DNA of 64,000 nucleotides from CAMTWZ01 sp041749075 (GCA_041749075.1 JBGTBY010000038.1:1-64000); one strand, 5' to 3'; shown: positions 1 to 9,351, numbered from the stretch's first letter. Notes: a model not told the origin generated them from the sequence alone. Numbers and translations: made by a program.

Positions 1-132
1 AAACAGATCTATCTGGCCACGATCAATGCTCAGACCAAATGGTCTGGATCCATATTCGGCTGGTCGGCAATCCGAAGGGACCTGTATGCTTATTTTGAAG
101 ACCGGCTCTTAAAAGATGACACAGTTAATTGA
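1..132 (+). CDS. C-terminal end of an unrecognised protein (partial)
   Basis: The window opens inside a reading frame that stays open for 43 codons and stops at TGA 130-132. The tail is hydrophilic with a few aromatics (it contains WSGSIFGWSAIRRDLYAYF) and ends in KDDTVN. I do not recognise a family. The next gene starts about 95 bases downstream behind a heptamer repeat, so the two may be separate transcripts. That it is coding rests only on the open frame and plausible composition. Confidence 0.45.
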   Translation, partial: KQIYLATINAQTKWSGSIFGWSAIRRDLYAYFEDRLLKDDTVN

Positions 133-166
133 AGACTCCCCCATATGGTCCTGCCTCCCGCTTTTT

Positions 167-215
167 GCATTTAGCTTCCCGCATCCTGCATCTTTCATCC
201 CGCATCTACCTTCTC
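167..215. repeat. Degenerate heptanucleotide tandem repeat, site A
   Basis: About seven consecutive 7-base units fill the space before the DUF3109 gene: GCATTTA, GCTTCCC, GCATCCT, GCATCTT, TCATCCC, GCATCTA, CCTTCTC. The 7-base period matches repeats seen at 7394-7421, 20625-20659 and 47842-47869, although the unit differs from site to site. Confidence 0.55.
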
Positions 216-226
216 TATCTTCCGGC

Positions 227-820
227 ATGATATTTGTTAGAGACGTCATGATTTCGGAAGACATCGCCTTCGCGCGTTTCGCCTGCAACACGGGCGCATG
301 CAAAGGCGCCTGCTGTGTGGTAGGTTCTGCGGGAGCGCCAGTCACCAAATCCGAAATCCCCGTCCTGAACAAAGCCTGGAGCTTGCTGAAGGACGACCTT
401 CGTCCACAATCCCGCGATGCGGTCGCCGATAAAGGCCTCATCCGTCCATCTTCGGATGGGGATTATGAACTATCCACCATCGGCGATGACGAATGCGTGT
501 TCGTCCAATTCTCGGAATCCGGCACCGCATACTGCTCCATCCAAAAAGCCTTTTATGAGGGACGTTTCAACTGGCCGAAACCCATCAGTTGCCATCTGTT
601 TCCCATCCGCGCCACCACCATTGGCGCCGTGACCTATCTGAATTTCGAGTTCGTCCCGGAAATCTGCGAACCAGCCGTGCATCATGCAAAGGCAGAAGGG
701 GTTTATTTGTCCGACTACATCCGCGAACCGCTCGAACGTCGATTCGTAAGGGATTGGGTGGATGAGTTTCAAGCGGCATGCGAACATGTGCGCGCAACAG
801 CGGCGGGGGTCCCGTTATGA
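227..820 (+). CDS. DUF3109 family cysteine-cluster protein
   Basis: A 197-residue protein with an N-terminal cysteine cluster (Cys20, Cys25, Cys29, Cys30 in CNTGACKGACC) and further cysteines in ECVFVQF, YCSIQK, SCHLFPIR and EICEPA. This is the pattern of the DUF3109/YkgJ-like group, thought to bind metal or an iron-sulfur cluster; the function is unknown. The frame is open upstream to 116, but that part is the heptamer repeat. ATG 227 gives the usual family beginning (a short hydrophobic stretch, ISEDIAF, then the cysteines). It overlaps rpoN by four bases (ATGA), so the two are probably translationally coupled. Confidence 0.8.
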   Translation: MIFVRDVMISEDIAFARFACNTGACKGACCVVGSAGAPVTKSEIPVLNKAWSLLKDDLRPQSRDAVADKGLIRPSSDGDYELSTIGDDECVFVQFSESGTAYCSIQKAFYEGRFNWPKPISCHLFPIRATTIGAVTYLNFEFVPEICEPAVHHAKAEGVYLSDYIREPLERRFVRDWVDEFQAACEHVRATAAGVPL

Positions 821-2259
821 TGGGCACGGGCCAATATCTGGCGCAACGCCAATCGCTGCAACAACGACTATCGCCGCAGCAGATTCAGTTCATCAAACTG
901 TTGCAACTGCCCACTCAAGCCTTGGAATTGCGGATCAAGGAAGAACTGGAGCTTAATCCGATTCTAGAAGAAGCGGATGCGTTTGAAGAACAAGAATCCG
1001 AAGACATCGCTGAATCGGATACCGACGATACCACCGATCCCACCGATCAGAATCTGGAGATCGACTGGGAATCGTTCATGAACAACGACGAGCCCGAAGG
1101 GTATTCCGCTCGCCAGCAGTCCGATGACATTGATTGGCGCGACATCCCGCGTCCGTATCACGAAACCCTGATCGAAGATCTCGAAAAGCAGGTCGGGTTG
1201 TTGGATCTGAACGAATCCCAAACCGCATTGGCCGAGCAGATCGTCGGAAGTTTGGATGCGGATGGATACTTGCGCAGAGATCTTCAAGCCATCACCGATG
1301 CGGTCGCGTTTCATACCGGAATGGTGATCCGTTTGGATGAGGCCGAAGCCTTGCTGCATCGCATCCAACGTCTGGATCCGCCCGGAATGGCCAGTAGAAC
1401 GTTGCGCGAATGCCTGTTGGTGCAATTGGATCTGATGCCGCACTCACGAGTTGGACGAGATACGGCCCATCGCATTGTGGATCTGGAATGGGATCATTTC
1501 GAGCGGAAGCATTTTGAGAAGATCCAGCGTCGGTTGGAGCTGAGCGATGCGGACATGCGCGCCGCCTATGATCTGATTCTAAGTCTGAACCCGAAACCCG
1601 GCGGACTCGGCAACGACGACGACGAACCCGTGACCTATGTGATTCCGGATTTCGAAGTATTGGTTCAGGCGGATGGGGAATTTCTGATCCAGTTGAATTC
1701 ACGCAATCTTCCGCCGCTTCGCATTTCCCCGCAGTACAAGAAAATGTGGGACGAGCATAAAGGGGATCAGGAGACGCGCCAGTTCATCCGCACGCGCATC
1801 GAATCGGCCAAATGGTTCATCGATTCCATCCAGCAACGCCAGAACACCTTGCTGAATGTGATGACCACCATCGTGGCTTTACAAGAATCCTTCTTCCGCC
1901 AAGGCGACGGACTTCGACCCATGATTTTGAAGGATGTGGCCGACCGTATCGGGATGGATATTTCCACGATTTCACGTGTGGTGAATGGAAAGTATGTTCA
2001 AACCACGTTCGGGGTGTATGAATTGAAATACTTTTTCAATGAGGGATTGGAAACGGAATCAGGTGAAGATGTCTCCAACCGCGAACTCAAGAACTTGGTG
2101 GCCGACATCATTTCCAAAGAAGACAAATCCAAGCCGATGAGTGACGATGCCATCGCGGTGATATTGGCTGATAAAGGCTTCAAGGTGGCGCGCCGCACCG
2201 TCACGAAATACCGGGAACAACTGAACATTCCCGTCGCACGCCTCCGCAAGGAAATGTGA
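817..2259 (+). CDS. rpoN: RNA polymerase sigma-54 factor RpoN
   Basis: A 481-residue sigma-54 factor, which directs RNA polymerase to -24/-12 promoters and needs an AAA+ activator. Seen: glutamine-rich region I (about residues 3-50, with LSPQQIQFIKLLQLP), an acidic region II (about 53-85), a core-binding domain, a helix-turn-helix near DVADRIGMDISTISRVVNG, and the RpoN box ARRTVTKYRE at about 459-468. ATG 817 is chosen because it overlaps the upstream stop as ATGA and region I begins right after it; the frame is open further upstream but without family sequence. No sigma-54 activator lies in the window. Confidence 0.96.
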   Translation: MMGTGQYLAQRQSLQQRLSPQQIQFIKLLQLPTQALELRIKEELELNPILEEADAFEEQESEDIAESDTDDTTDPTDQNLEIDWESFMNNDEPEGYSARQQSDDIDWRDIPRPYHETLIEDLEKQVGLLDLNESQTALAEQIVGSLDADGYLRRDLQAITDAVAFHTGMVIRLDEAEALLHRIQRLDPPGMASRTLRECLLVQLDLMPHSRVGRDTAHRIVDLEWDHFERKHFEKIQRRLELSDADMRAAYDLILSLNPKPGGLGNDDDEPVTYVIPDFEVLVQADGEFLIQLNSRNLPPLRISPQYKKMWDEHKGDQETRQFIRTRIESAKWFIDSIQQRQNTLLNVMTTIVALQESFFRQGDGLRPMILKDVADRIGMDISTISRVVNGKYVQTTFGVYELKYFFNEGLETESGEDVSNRELKNLVADIISKEDKSKPMSDDAIAVILADKGFKVARRTVTKYREQLNIPVARLRKEM

Positions 2260-2261
2260 CC

Positions 2262-3497
2262 CTAGCGAAGTGACAGCAACATCCGCACCGTTTCCCAGAG
2301 ATCGGATTGAAGGAGTTGCTGCAACGCGAAGATGGTGAGCAGCAGATGAGGAAGTGCGGTGAGCAAGAGTCCGCGACTACGTTTAGATCCCATCGAAGCG
2401 CCGTGATCAAGCAGACTCTGATAAAAGGAACCCATCCAGATCAGAGGAAATAGGAATAACAGGTAGGGCACCATCCAAGTCAAAGGAGAACCTCCGGCGA
2501 TGGCCACGAGCAATAACACAATTCCGAAATGAAGGTGTCTTGGCCACAAATACAATGCGGGAGTGCGATGCCCGGAGGCATAGAGCCACATCATCATCAA
2601 TCCGTCCCACATCAGCGACAGTAGAAATCCGATCAGGAATAAAAGAATATCATTTGGGGGAAACATCGACGATTCGATCCACTCCAATGCATGTGCTGAA
2701 AATAACAAGTTGACGGCCACGATCAGGAACAATCCGCTGAGTGCCGCAGATAAGATCCACAAAACCCCCATCGCGCCGTTGATCCGGATGCGACGATAGA
2801 CCACATCCGCAACAAAAAAGGAATGTGTGATGATGTAGCGCGTTAAGCTTTTCCGATAGGGAGGCATGAAGGTGAACGTGAAGACCCAGATTCCGATCAC
2901 GAAATACAGGGTTGTGACAACACCCGATATGGAGTTACGGTCGGGTTCACGAACCGGAATTGAAAACAAGGCATCCGGATCAGTCAACCAAGTGGTCACG
3001 AATGGGGCATGTTCCGAATCCAACCATTCGAAGGGAAAGAATTCGATGACGTCATCTTCCTTCAACGCAGTCTGAATGCGTTCCAAGTCAAAGTGATGAT
3101 GCAAGCGGATCGGAAGCGACTCAACGATGGATTCACCCCCAATTCGTCGCATCACATGATATCCGGATGGGACAGGCCAGAGAGGGGATGGATCTCGCAC
3201 ATGCACATGACCGATATAGTCTATATATGATCGGTAATAGTGGGTGGCATCCTCCATCTGTTCATGTAGTCGAAGGCTGTCCGCATTCCATTCATATTGC
3301 ATCAGATAGCGGATGTCCGACATCGAAACGATTGTGATCTGTTTGGATGCGAATAGGCTGAGGATCGATTCGGGAAGGATACGACTGGTGAGGACGTGTG
3401 TCGCGCCGGATTGGACCACGATCTGCGCTTCACGTTCGGAATCGCCTTGCCAGAACAACCCGGTTTGCACGATCAAAACGACCAAAAGCGCCGTCAT
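2262..3497 (-). CDS. Unrecognised multi-pass membrane protein
   Basis: About 411 residues. One membrane segment at the N-terminus (TALLVVLIVQTGLFW) is followed by a soluble region of about 170 residues, probably outside the cytoplasm, and then five or six strongly hydrophobic helices (for example VVTTLYFVIGIWVFTFTF and GIVLLLVAIAGG). The layout resembles permease-like proteins with an extracytoplasmic domain, but I recognise no family or catalytic motif. ATG 3497 lies two bases after the stop of the Lrp-type regulator gene, so the two form an operon. The longer frame to 3587 would overlap that gene and is less likely. It is convergent with rpoN, two bases apart. Confidence 0.7.
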   Translation of the reverse strand: MTALLVVLIVQTGLFWQGDSEREAQIVVQSGATHVLTSRILPESILSLFASKQITIVSMSDIRYLMQYEWNADSLRLHEQMEDATHYYRSYIDYIGHVHVRDPSPLWPVPSGYHVMRRIGGESIVESLPIRLHHHFDLERIQTALKEDDVIEFFPFEWLDSEHAPFVTTWLTDPDALFSIPVREPDRNSISGVVTTLYFVIGIWVFTFTFMPPYRKSLTRYIITHSFFVADVVYRRIRINGAMGVLWILSAALSGLFLIVAVNLLFSAHALEWIESSMFPPNDILLFLIGFLLSLMWDGLMMMWLYASGHRTPALYLWPRHLHFGIVLLLVAIAGGSPLTWMVPYLLFLFPLIWMGSFYQSLLDHGASMGSKRSRGLLLTALPHLLLTIFALQQLLQSDLWETVRMLLSLR

Positions 3498-3499
3498 AC

Positions 3500-3964
3500 T
3501 CACACAGTCGCTTCGATATGGATGCGACGGGTTTCTTTGTAAGTAGACAGAACTACGTTCGAGCGGGTTTTCTTCACACCTTCCCACATCTGGATGCGAG
3601 ACAGCAAGCGCTCGAAGGTTTCCGTGTTCCGAGTGCGGATTTTCAGAATGTGTGAGCCATCACCAGTGATGGAGTGGCATTCGAGCACTTCTTTTTCGGC
3701 TTCCACGTGTTTCACGAATTCCGGATAGCGAGTAGAGCCGTCCACTTCAACGAAGATGAAGGCTGTGATATCCAGATTGAAAGCACGTGGGTTCAGGATG
3801 GCCTGATACCCCTCGATCATATGCTTTTCTTCGAGCTTGCGCATGCGCTCGGAAACGGACGGCACGGACAGGCCCACCATTTCAGCTAATTTGTTGCGTT
3901 GCGCGCGTCCGTTATCCTGAAGATGATTCAGAATCTGGATATCGGTATCATCCAGGTGATGCAT
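3500..3964 (-). CDS. Lrp/AsnC family transcriptional regulator
   Basis: A 154-residue protein with the Lrp/AsnC layout. An N-terminal winged helix-turn-helix (about residues 3-60, with ILNHLQDNGRAQRNKLAEMV and LSVPSVSERMRKLE) is followed by a C-terminal RAM effector-binding domain (about 70-150, with GDGSHILKIRTRNTETFE). Such proteins sense amino acids or related metabolites and control metabolic genes. It is followed two bases later by a membrane protein gene and preceded on the same strand by citrate synthase. Targets cannot be read from the sequence. Confidence 0.92.
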   Translation of the reverse strand: MHHLDDTDIQILNHLQDNGRAQRNKLAEMVGLSVPSVSERMRKLEEKHMIEGYQAILNPRAFNLDITAFIFVEVDGSTRYPEFVKHVEAEKEVLECHSITGDGSHILKIRTRNTETFERLLSRIQMWEGVKKTRSNVVLSTYKETRRIHIEATV

Positions 3965-4026
3965 AATGGCCTGATTTAATTTGTAATAACCGGAAGTTAA
4001 CCTAAATAATTTAAGTTCTCAAGCGG

Positions 4027-5196
4027 TTATCGTGCCTCTGCGGCCACCCAGTCCAATCCTTTCTTGCCGAGATACAATTGACGTGGACGAATGAGTCTAT
4101 TCGTGGCCAATTGCTCGATATAGTGGGCTGTCCAGCCGGAAATGCGCGACATTGCGAAGATGGCGGTGTACAGATCGGGATGGATACCCATCGAGTAATA
4201 CACAGTTGCGGAGAAGAAATCCACATTCGGATCGATATTCTTCTCTTCTTTCATGGTTTTGAGAATAGCTTCGGACCAATTGTACAGGTATTCCATGTCC
4301 ACTTCTTTTGCCAAATCTTTGGCAAGGATGCGCAATTGAGTCGCACGAGGATCGAAGGTCTTGTACACGCGATGGCCGAATCCCATCAATTTCTCTTTGC
4401 GTTCCAATTTGCCTTTGACGAATGCGACGATATCCGTGTCTTTGTCCAAGTGCATCAACATTTCCATCACAGCGGTATTTGCGCCTCCGTGAAGCGGACC
4501 TTTCAGTGATCCGATGGCGCCGGTGACGGCCGAATGCATATCGGAGAGGGTAGAGGCGACCGCGCGAGCCGTGAAGGTGGACGCGTTCATGCCATGTTCG
4601 GCATGCAGAACCAAGCAAAGGTCCATCACACGCTCCGCATTCTCACCCGGCTCTTCGCCGTTGAGCATGTAGAGGAAGTTATGAGCGGTGGATCCGCCAG
4701 CGAGTGGCGCCATAATCTCTTTACCATTGCGGAGGCGGTCGAACGCGGCGATGATGGTCGGCATTTTAGCCGTGAGGCGAATCGCTTTGCGCATGTTCGC
4801 ATCAAAACCCATGTCTTCGGCTTCGGCATCATCATCTGCCAGCATCGAAACCGCTGTGCGAAGCACGTGCATCGGCTCAGATTTCGGGTTCGTGCTTTTC
4901 AGATATGCCAACAGATACTCAGGAACCGAACGCTCGCTTTGAAGCGTGCTGTGAAGCGTGGCAAGCTCGGTTTTGTTCGGAAGGCGATCGTACCAGAGCA
5001 GGAAGCAAACTTCTTCAAATGTGGCATGTTTGGCCAACGTTTCGATGGAGTAACCCGCATAGATCAGCTCCCCTTTCGCACCATCGATAAAACTTTTTCG
5101 GGATGAGAAAGCGACGATTCCTTCCAGTCCTTTATCAAGATAGGGATAGAGGTCGGTGGTGCTAGGTTCGTTGACTTGAGATTTGTTTGGCTCCAT
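4027..5196 (-). CDS. gltA: Citrate synthase
   Basis: Condenses acetyl-CoA and oxaloacetate to citrate, the entry step of the TCA cycle. The protein has 389 residues, the shorter type II-like form. The family signature GFGHRVYKTFDPR is at 272-284 (His275, Asp282). Further conserved histidines are in HAEHGMNAS (His201) and PLHGGAN (His236). The frame is open for another 47 codons upstream, but those overlap the end of mazG and lack family sequence, so ATG 5196 is preferred. A 2-methylcitrate synthase cannot be excluded, but no propionate genes are nearby. Confidence 0.93.
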   Translation of the reverse strand: MEPNKSQVNEPSTTDLYPYLDKGLEGIVAFSSRKSFIDGAKGELIYAGYSIETLAKHATFEEVCFLLWYDRLPNKTELATLHSTLQSERSVPEYLLAYLKSTNPKSEPMHVLRTAVSMLADDDAEAEDMGFDANMRKAIRLTAKMPTIIAAFDRLRNGKEIMAPLAGGSTAHNFLYMLNGEEPGENAERVMDLCLVLHAEHGMNASTFTARAVASTLSDMHSAVTGAIGSLKGPLHGGANTAVMEMLMHLDKDTDIVAFVKGKLERKEKLMGFGHRVYKTFDPRATQLRILAKDLAKEVDMEYLYNWSEAILKTMKEEKNIDPNVDFFSATVYYSMGIHPDLYTAIFAMSRISGWTAHYIEQLATNRLIRPRQLYLGKKGLDWVAAEAR

Positions 5197-5290
5197 ACAA
5201 TTTCGATAGATGTCGTTGGTAGATGCTTTCCAACCAAAATAGCGATTTTTTGGTTCGTTTGCCCCGAAATTGGCGCAAATCAGGAGAAAA

Positions 5291-6079
5291 TCAGCCAGAA
5301 GATCGCTTCGCCTCATCCCATAATTGATCCATTTCAATCAAATCGGATTGGGCGGGTGTTTTGCCGAGTTCAGCGAGTTTGGCTTCGATGTATTCAAATC
5401 GACGTTGGAATTTCGTATTTGTCAGGCGGAGGCTGTCTTCGGCATCCAACCCCATCAGCCGACCCACATTCACCACCGAAAAAATCACATCACCGAATTC
5501 GTCGCTCATGTCGGCTCGGTTGCCAGACAATCCCGCTTCTCTGAATTCTTTGAGTTCTTCGTCCAGTTTTTCGAAAGCGGATGTCCATTCTTTCCAATCA
5601 AATCCGACACCCGCGGCTTTTTCTTGCATCCGCTGGGCGCGGATGAGGCCAGGTAAGTTGTTCGGAACCCCTTCTAAGACGGATTTGCGGCCGCCTTCTT
5701 TCATTTTGATGGCTTCCCAATTTTTCAATACCTGATCCACACCATCGACTTTGGTATCCCCGAAAATATGAGGATGTCGGTTGATGAGTTTCTTCTGAAG
5801 CGTCAGGATCACATCCTTGATGGTGAACTGTTCCGTTTCGCCTGCCATTTCCGCATGAAACACCACATGCAACAACATGTCGCCCAATTCTTTGCGAAGC
5901 TCGTCGAAATCACGTCGGTCGATGGCGTCGATGGCTTCATACACTTCCTCCACCATCAAGTCTTTCAGGGATTCATGGGTTTGTTTTTTATCCCAAGGGC
6001 ACTCGTTACGAAGGATATTCATCAATCGGATGAGGTCGTCGAAGGAATGGCTGGGTTGGATGTGGGAGTAGTCGGTCAT
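5291..6079 (-). CDS. mazG: Nucleoside triphosphate pyrophosphohydrolase MazG
   Basis: Hydrolyses (d)NTPs to the monophosphate and pyrophosphate, a house-cleaning and stress function. The 262-residue protein has two MazG-type halves. The first holds CPWDKKQTHESL and the metal-binding pattern VEEVYEAIDAI with ELGDMLLHVVFHAE. The second repeats the pattern in ELKEF and DEFGDVIFSVVNVGRL. Length and layout match the E. coli-type enzyme. It is divergent from the MFS transporter gene (62 bases between starts). Confidence 0.94.
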   Translation of the reverse strand: MTDYSHIQPSHSFDDLIRLMNILRNECPWDKKQTHESLKDLMVEEVYEAIDAIDRRDFDELRKELGDMLLHVVFHAEMAGETEQFTIKDVILTLQKKLINRHPHIFGDTKVDGVDQVLKNWEAIKMKEGGRKSVLEGVPNNLPGLIRAQRMQEKAAGVGFDWKEWTSAFEKLDEELKEFREAGLSGNRADMSDEFGDVIFSVVNVGRLMGLDAEDSLRLTNTKFQRRFEYIEAKLAELGKTPAQSDLIEMDQLWDEAKRSSG

Positions 6080-6141
6080 CGTGAAATTCTTTACAAGTTG
6101 GTCCGAAGCAAGATACCGCCAACCTCCGTAAGTTTTCGCCC

Positions 6142-7332
6142 ATGCAACAGACCCTAATTCGTGAGAATCGTGTGATTCTCACATTGTGGTTGCTCATTTT
6201 TTCGGCGTCGAGCCAAATCATGATCATCGCACCGATCTTGCCCGCCATCCGCGAGCAACTGGCGATGCCAGAGCACCTGCTGGGCTTGTTGGTCACCTCG
6301 TATGCCGTGATGGTAGGCATCGTGGCCATCTTGATCGGTCCCATTTCCGACCGGATCGGCCGGCGACGTGTGATGCTGATCGGGACACTTTCCATGGCCG
6401 TGGCCTTACTCGGGCACAGCATGGTCGTCAACTATCAGCAATTGTTCATCGCACGAGCCTTCGCCGGTGTTGCAGGTGGGATTCTGAGCGGAAGCGTGGT
6501 GTCGTATGTGGGCGACGTGTTCCCACCGATGCGTCGCGGTTGGGCCAATGGTTGGGTGATGAGCGGCGCGGCGACCGGACAAATCCTAGGCATCCCCATC
6601 GGTACGCTCATGGCAGATTCTCTCGGTTTCAGAACGCCATTTCTCATGTTCGGCGTTTGTATGGCTATCACGTGGTACATGGTGGTGCGATATCTGCCAC
6701 AACCGAATGTGAAACGCGACACCCATACCATCACCATCCCACACATGTTATCGAAGTATGCGGGTTTGCTGCGCGAAGCGAACATCCGCAGCGCCATCTT
6801 CGCCTTTTTCATGATGTTCATCAGTGTGGGCGTGTTCGTCACCTATTACCCCACATGGCTGCGTTCCGAATTCGGTGTGGATGGAGCTTTCATCGCATCT
6901 CTGTTTTTTGTGGGCGGTGTTGCCAATGTGCTGACTGGTCCACGAATGGGAAAACTCTCCGATAGCATCGGACGCCGCAAATTGGTGATCACATCTGCAG
7001 TAGGGACCGGAATCTTGGTCCTATCAACCACTTTTCTTGTGGTTCAATCGTGGGTGGCCTATCCGATGCTTTTTTTGGTGATGATGTTGGTAGCGATGCG
7101 GGTCAGCCCGTTTCAAGCCCTGCTCAGTGAAATGGTGGACGACGACCGACGCGGTACGCTGATGAGTTTCACGGCGGCTCTAGGACAGACAGGTCTAGGA
7201 ATCGGTGGCGCACTCGCCGGACTCACCTACGCCAGCCACGGCTATCTGAGCAATACGATCATCGGTGCCATCGCCATCTTCTGCACGGGGTACATCATCT
7301 GGAAACATGTGCCGGAAACGTTGAAGAGGTAG
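6142..7332 (+). CDS. Major facilitator superfamily transporter
   Basis: A 396-residue inner-membrane transporter with about 12 hydrophobic segments. The loop 2-3 motif GPISDRIGRRR is at 66-76 and its weaker repeat, MGKLSDSIGRRK, is in the second half, as in drug/H+ antiporters. The substrate is not evident; multidrug export is the family's common role but this is not shown here. It is transcribed divergently from mazG and followed by a heptamer and inverted repeat that may end transcription. Confidence 0.88.
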   Translation: MQQTLIRENRVILTLWLLIFSASSQIMIIAPILPAIREQLAMPEHLLGLLVTSYAVMVGIVAILIGPISDRIGRRRVMLIGTLSMAVALLGHSMVVNYQQLFIARAFAGVAGGILSGSVVSYVGDVFPPMRRGWANGWVMSGAATGQILGIPIGTLMADSLGFRTPFLMFGVCMAITWYMVVRYLPQPNVKRDTHTITIPHMLSKYAGLLREANIRSAIFAFFMMFISVGVFVTYYPTWLRSEFGVDGAFIASLFFVGGVANVLTGPRMGKLSDSIGRRKLVITSAVGTGILVLSTTFLVVQSWVAYPMLFLVMMLVAMRVSPFQALLSEMVDDDRRGTLMSFTAALGQTGLGIGGALAGLTYASHGYLSNTIIGAIAIFCTGYIIWKHVPETLKR

Positions 7333-7338
7333 AAGTAG

Positions 7339-7427
7339 GAGGGTAGAAGTAGGAAGACCTTTATCTTTTCATCTCTTCATCATTTCATCTCTTCCTACTT
7401 CCTACTTCCTACTTCCTACTTCACCCT
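7339..7427. repeat. Heptanucleotide repeat and inverted repeat, site B
   Basis: Four exact copies of CCTACTT occupy 7394-7421, preceded by degenerate units such as TTTCATC and CTCTTCA. The upstream end carries GAAGTAGGA and GAAGTAGGAAG, the reverse complement of the downstream repeat, so the transcript can fold into a long hairpin between the MFS and uvrC genes. It may serve as a terminator, though there is no clean T-run. Confidence 0.6.
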
Positions 7428-7433
7428 TCATAA

Positions 7434-9266
7434 ATGACTCTCGAGGAAAAATTGTCCAACCTCCCTCTCCGCCCCGGCGTGTACCTTTACAAAGACGCCA
7501 AGGGAGAGGTGATCTATGTGGGGAAGGCGAAGCGTTTGCGGATGAGGGTGAGGTCGTATTTCCAAGATCGAGCGGCGTTGAGCGGAAAAACACAAGTTTT
7601 GGTATCGAAAATCGTGGATTTGGAGGTGTATACGACGGATACCGAAGCGGAAGCCCTGATTCTCGAGAACACGTTGATCAAAAAGCACAAGCCGCGATAC
7701 AATGTGCTTTATCGCGACGACAAGTCGCTTCCATATATCTGTGTGACTCCTGGCGAACGTCCGCGTGTGTTTCCAACAAGAACTCTGATCAAAGACGGAA
7801 GCCGCTATTTCGGTCCTTACGATCAAGTTTGGCGAATGAAAGACATGTTGGATGTGATCCGCAAAACCTTTCAACTGTGCTCGTGTGCCTGCACGTCGCG
7901 GAACATGGATAGAAGTCGCGGACTCCCGAAATGGGGTTCCTGTTTCGAAGAATATGTGGGCGTCTGCTCCGCAAATATGAGTGATGAGGACTATCGCCTT
8001 ACCATGCAGCGGGTGGTGAGATTGTTAAACGGGAAAAGCTTGGATCTCATTCGTGAGCTGAAAGAGGAAATGGAGATCTCCGTTCAGGCGCTCAAGTTCG
8101 AACATGCCGCCATGTTGCGCGATGGAATTGCGGCGCTGAAGCAGTTCTCAGAAAAGATGAAAGTGGTCTCCTCCGATTTGATTGACCGCGATATTTTTGT
8201 GATGGATACGGAGCCCGAAGAAAACCTGGCCTGTGGGGTGTTGTTGCGGATCAGGGAAGGGAAGCTGATTGGCAGGTATCACAAATACGTGACCGATATC
8301 GAAGGCCGCGAACCCGGTGAGCTGTTGCAAGGTTTCGTGGAAGACTATTATACCGGCGACCTTGGGGCAATTGTGCCTGATGAGGTGCACCTTAGTCATG
8401 AGATTCCCGATTCTGAGCCCATTGAGGACTGGATGTCTGAAATACAAGGGCGGAACGTTCCCATGGTCGTGCCGAAAATCGGCGAGAAGGCTCAGATGGT
8501 TCGCATGGCCACGGCAAACGCACGCATGTTGATCGGCGATTTTGTTGTGGCGCGGATGAAAGCCGAAGCGGACCGCATCCCTCATTCTCTTAAAAATCTG
8601 CAAGAGGCGTTGAAATTGCCTCAAGCGCCTCGACGGATCGAATGCTTCGACAACTCGAATATCCAAGGATCGGATCCGGTGGCATCGATGGTGGTGTTTG
8701 TGGATGCGAAGCCACGCCCGAGTGAGTACAAGAAATTCCACATCAAAACGGTGGTCGGTCCGGATGATTTCGCATCCATGAAAGAAGTGCTCACCCGCCG
8801 ATATCACCGCCTGATGCGCGAACACAAATCGTATCCCGACTTGATTGTGGTGGATGGGGGGAAGGGCCAATTGTCGAGCGCAGTGGAGGTTTTAGAGGAA
8901 TTGGGCTTGTTTAATCAGATTCCGATCATCGGTCTGGCCAAGAGGTTGGAAGAAATTTATCTGCCATATAGGTCGGAGCCGATCCAACTACCAAAAACGG
9001 CCAGCGGACTCAAACTCCTTCAGCGCCTGCGAGATGAAGCGCATCGCACTGCAATCGGTTTTCATCGCGATGTGCGCAGCAAGCGCATGCTGAGTACCGA
9101 ATTGACCGAAATTGAAGGAATCGGGAAGGCCACGGCAGAAAAACTCATTCGTACATTTGGAAGCGTGAACGCCGTGATGCAAGCCTCGGAACAAGATTTG
9201 GTCGTTGTGGTTGGCAAAAAGCTGACAGAACGGTTATTGATGCATGCTTCGATTCGATCGGCATGA
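7434..9266 (+). CDS. uvrC: Excinuclease ABC subunit C (UvrC)
   Basis: Makes the two incisions flanking a lesion in nucleotide excision repair, together with UvrA and UvrB. The 610-residue protein has the GIY-YIG domain (GVY at 15-17, YVG at 28-30), a UVR/UvrB-interacting segment around 199-239, the RNase H-like C-terminal nuclease (with ECFDNSNIQG and VVDGGKGQL) and helix-hairpin-helix motifs at the end (EIEGIGKATAEKLI). Length is normal. ATG 7434 is the first start in frame and matches the family's N-terminus. Confidence 0.97.
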   Translation: MTLEEKLSNLPLRPGVYLYKDAKGEVIYVGKAKRLRMRVRSYFQDRAALSGKTQVLVSKIVDLEVYTTDTEAEALILENTLIKKHKPRYNVLYRDDKSLPYICVTPGERPRVFPTRTLIKDGSRYFGPYDQVWRMKDMLDVIRKTFQLCSCACTSRNMDRSRGLPKWGSCFEEYVGVCSANMSDEDYRLTMQRVVRLLNGKSLDLIRELKEEMEISVQALKFEHAAMLRDGIAALKQFSEKMKVVSSDLIDRDIFVMDTEPEENLACGVLLRIREGKLIGRYHKYVTDIEGREPGELLQGFVEDYYTGDLGAIVPDEVHLSHEIPDSEPIEDWMSEIQGRNVPMVVPKIGEKAQMVRMATANARMLIGDFVVARMKAEADRIPHSLKNLQEALKLPQAPRRIECFDNSNIQGSDPVASMVVFVDAKPRPSEYKKFHIKTVVGPDDFASMKEVLTRRYHRLMREHKSYPDLIVVDGGKGQLSSAVEVLEELGLFNQIPIIGLAKRLEEIYLPYRSEPIQLPKTASGLKLLQRLRDEAHRTAIGFHRDVRSKRMLSTELTEIEGIGKATAEKLIRTFGSVNAVMQASEQDLVVVVGKKLTERLLMHASIRSA

Positions 9267-9281
9267 TCCTTGCTTCACATT

Positions 9282-9330
9282 ATCATGTCATGGTTGATAC
9301 CGATTCGAATTCGGTATTCTGTGACATGAT
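9282..9330. other. Long two-part inverted repeat between uvrC and the ECF sigma gene
   Basis: Outer arms ATCATGTCA (9282-9290) and TGACATGAT (9322-9330) pair perfectly. Inside, ATACCGA (9297-9303) pairs with TCGGTAT (9311-9317) around a 7-base loop. No T-run follows, so it is not a standard intrinsic terminator. It ends 21 bases before the start of the sigma factor gene and could be an operator, a leader hairpin or a transcript-end structure. Confidence 0.55.
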
Positions 9331-9351
9331 CTTGCTCAACCCAAAAACGAT

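Noticed and set aside
116..226. N-terminal extension of the DUF3109 protein from 116
   Set aside because: The extra codons coincide with the heptamer repeat and the end of the upstream gene, and the family's N-terminus fits ATG 227.
7394..7421. CRISPR-like array from the CCTACTT repeats
   Set aside because: Units are seven bases without spacers, and no cas genes are present.
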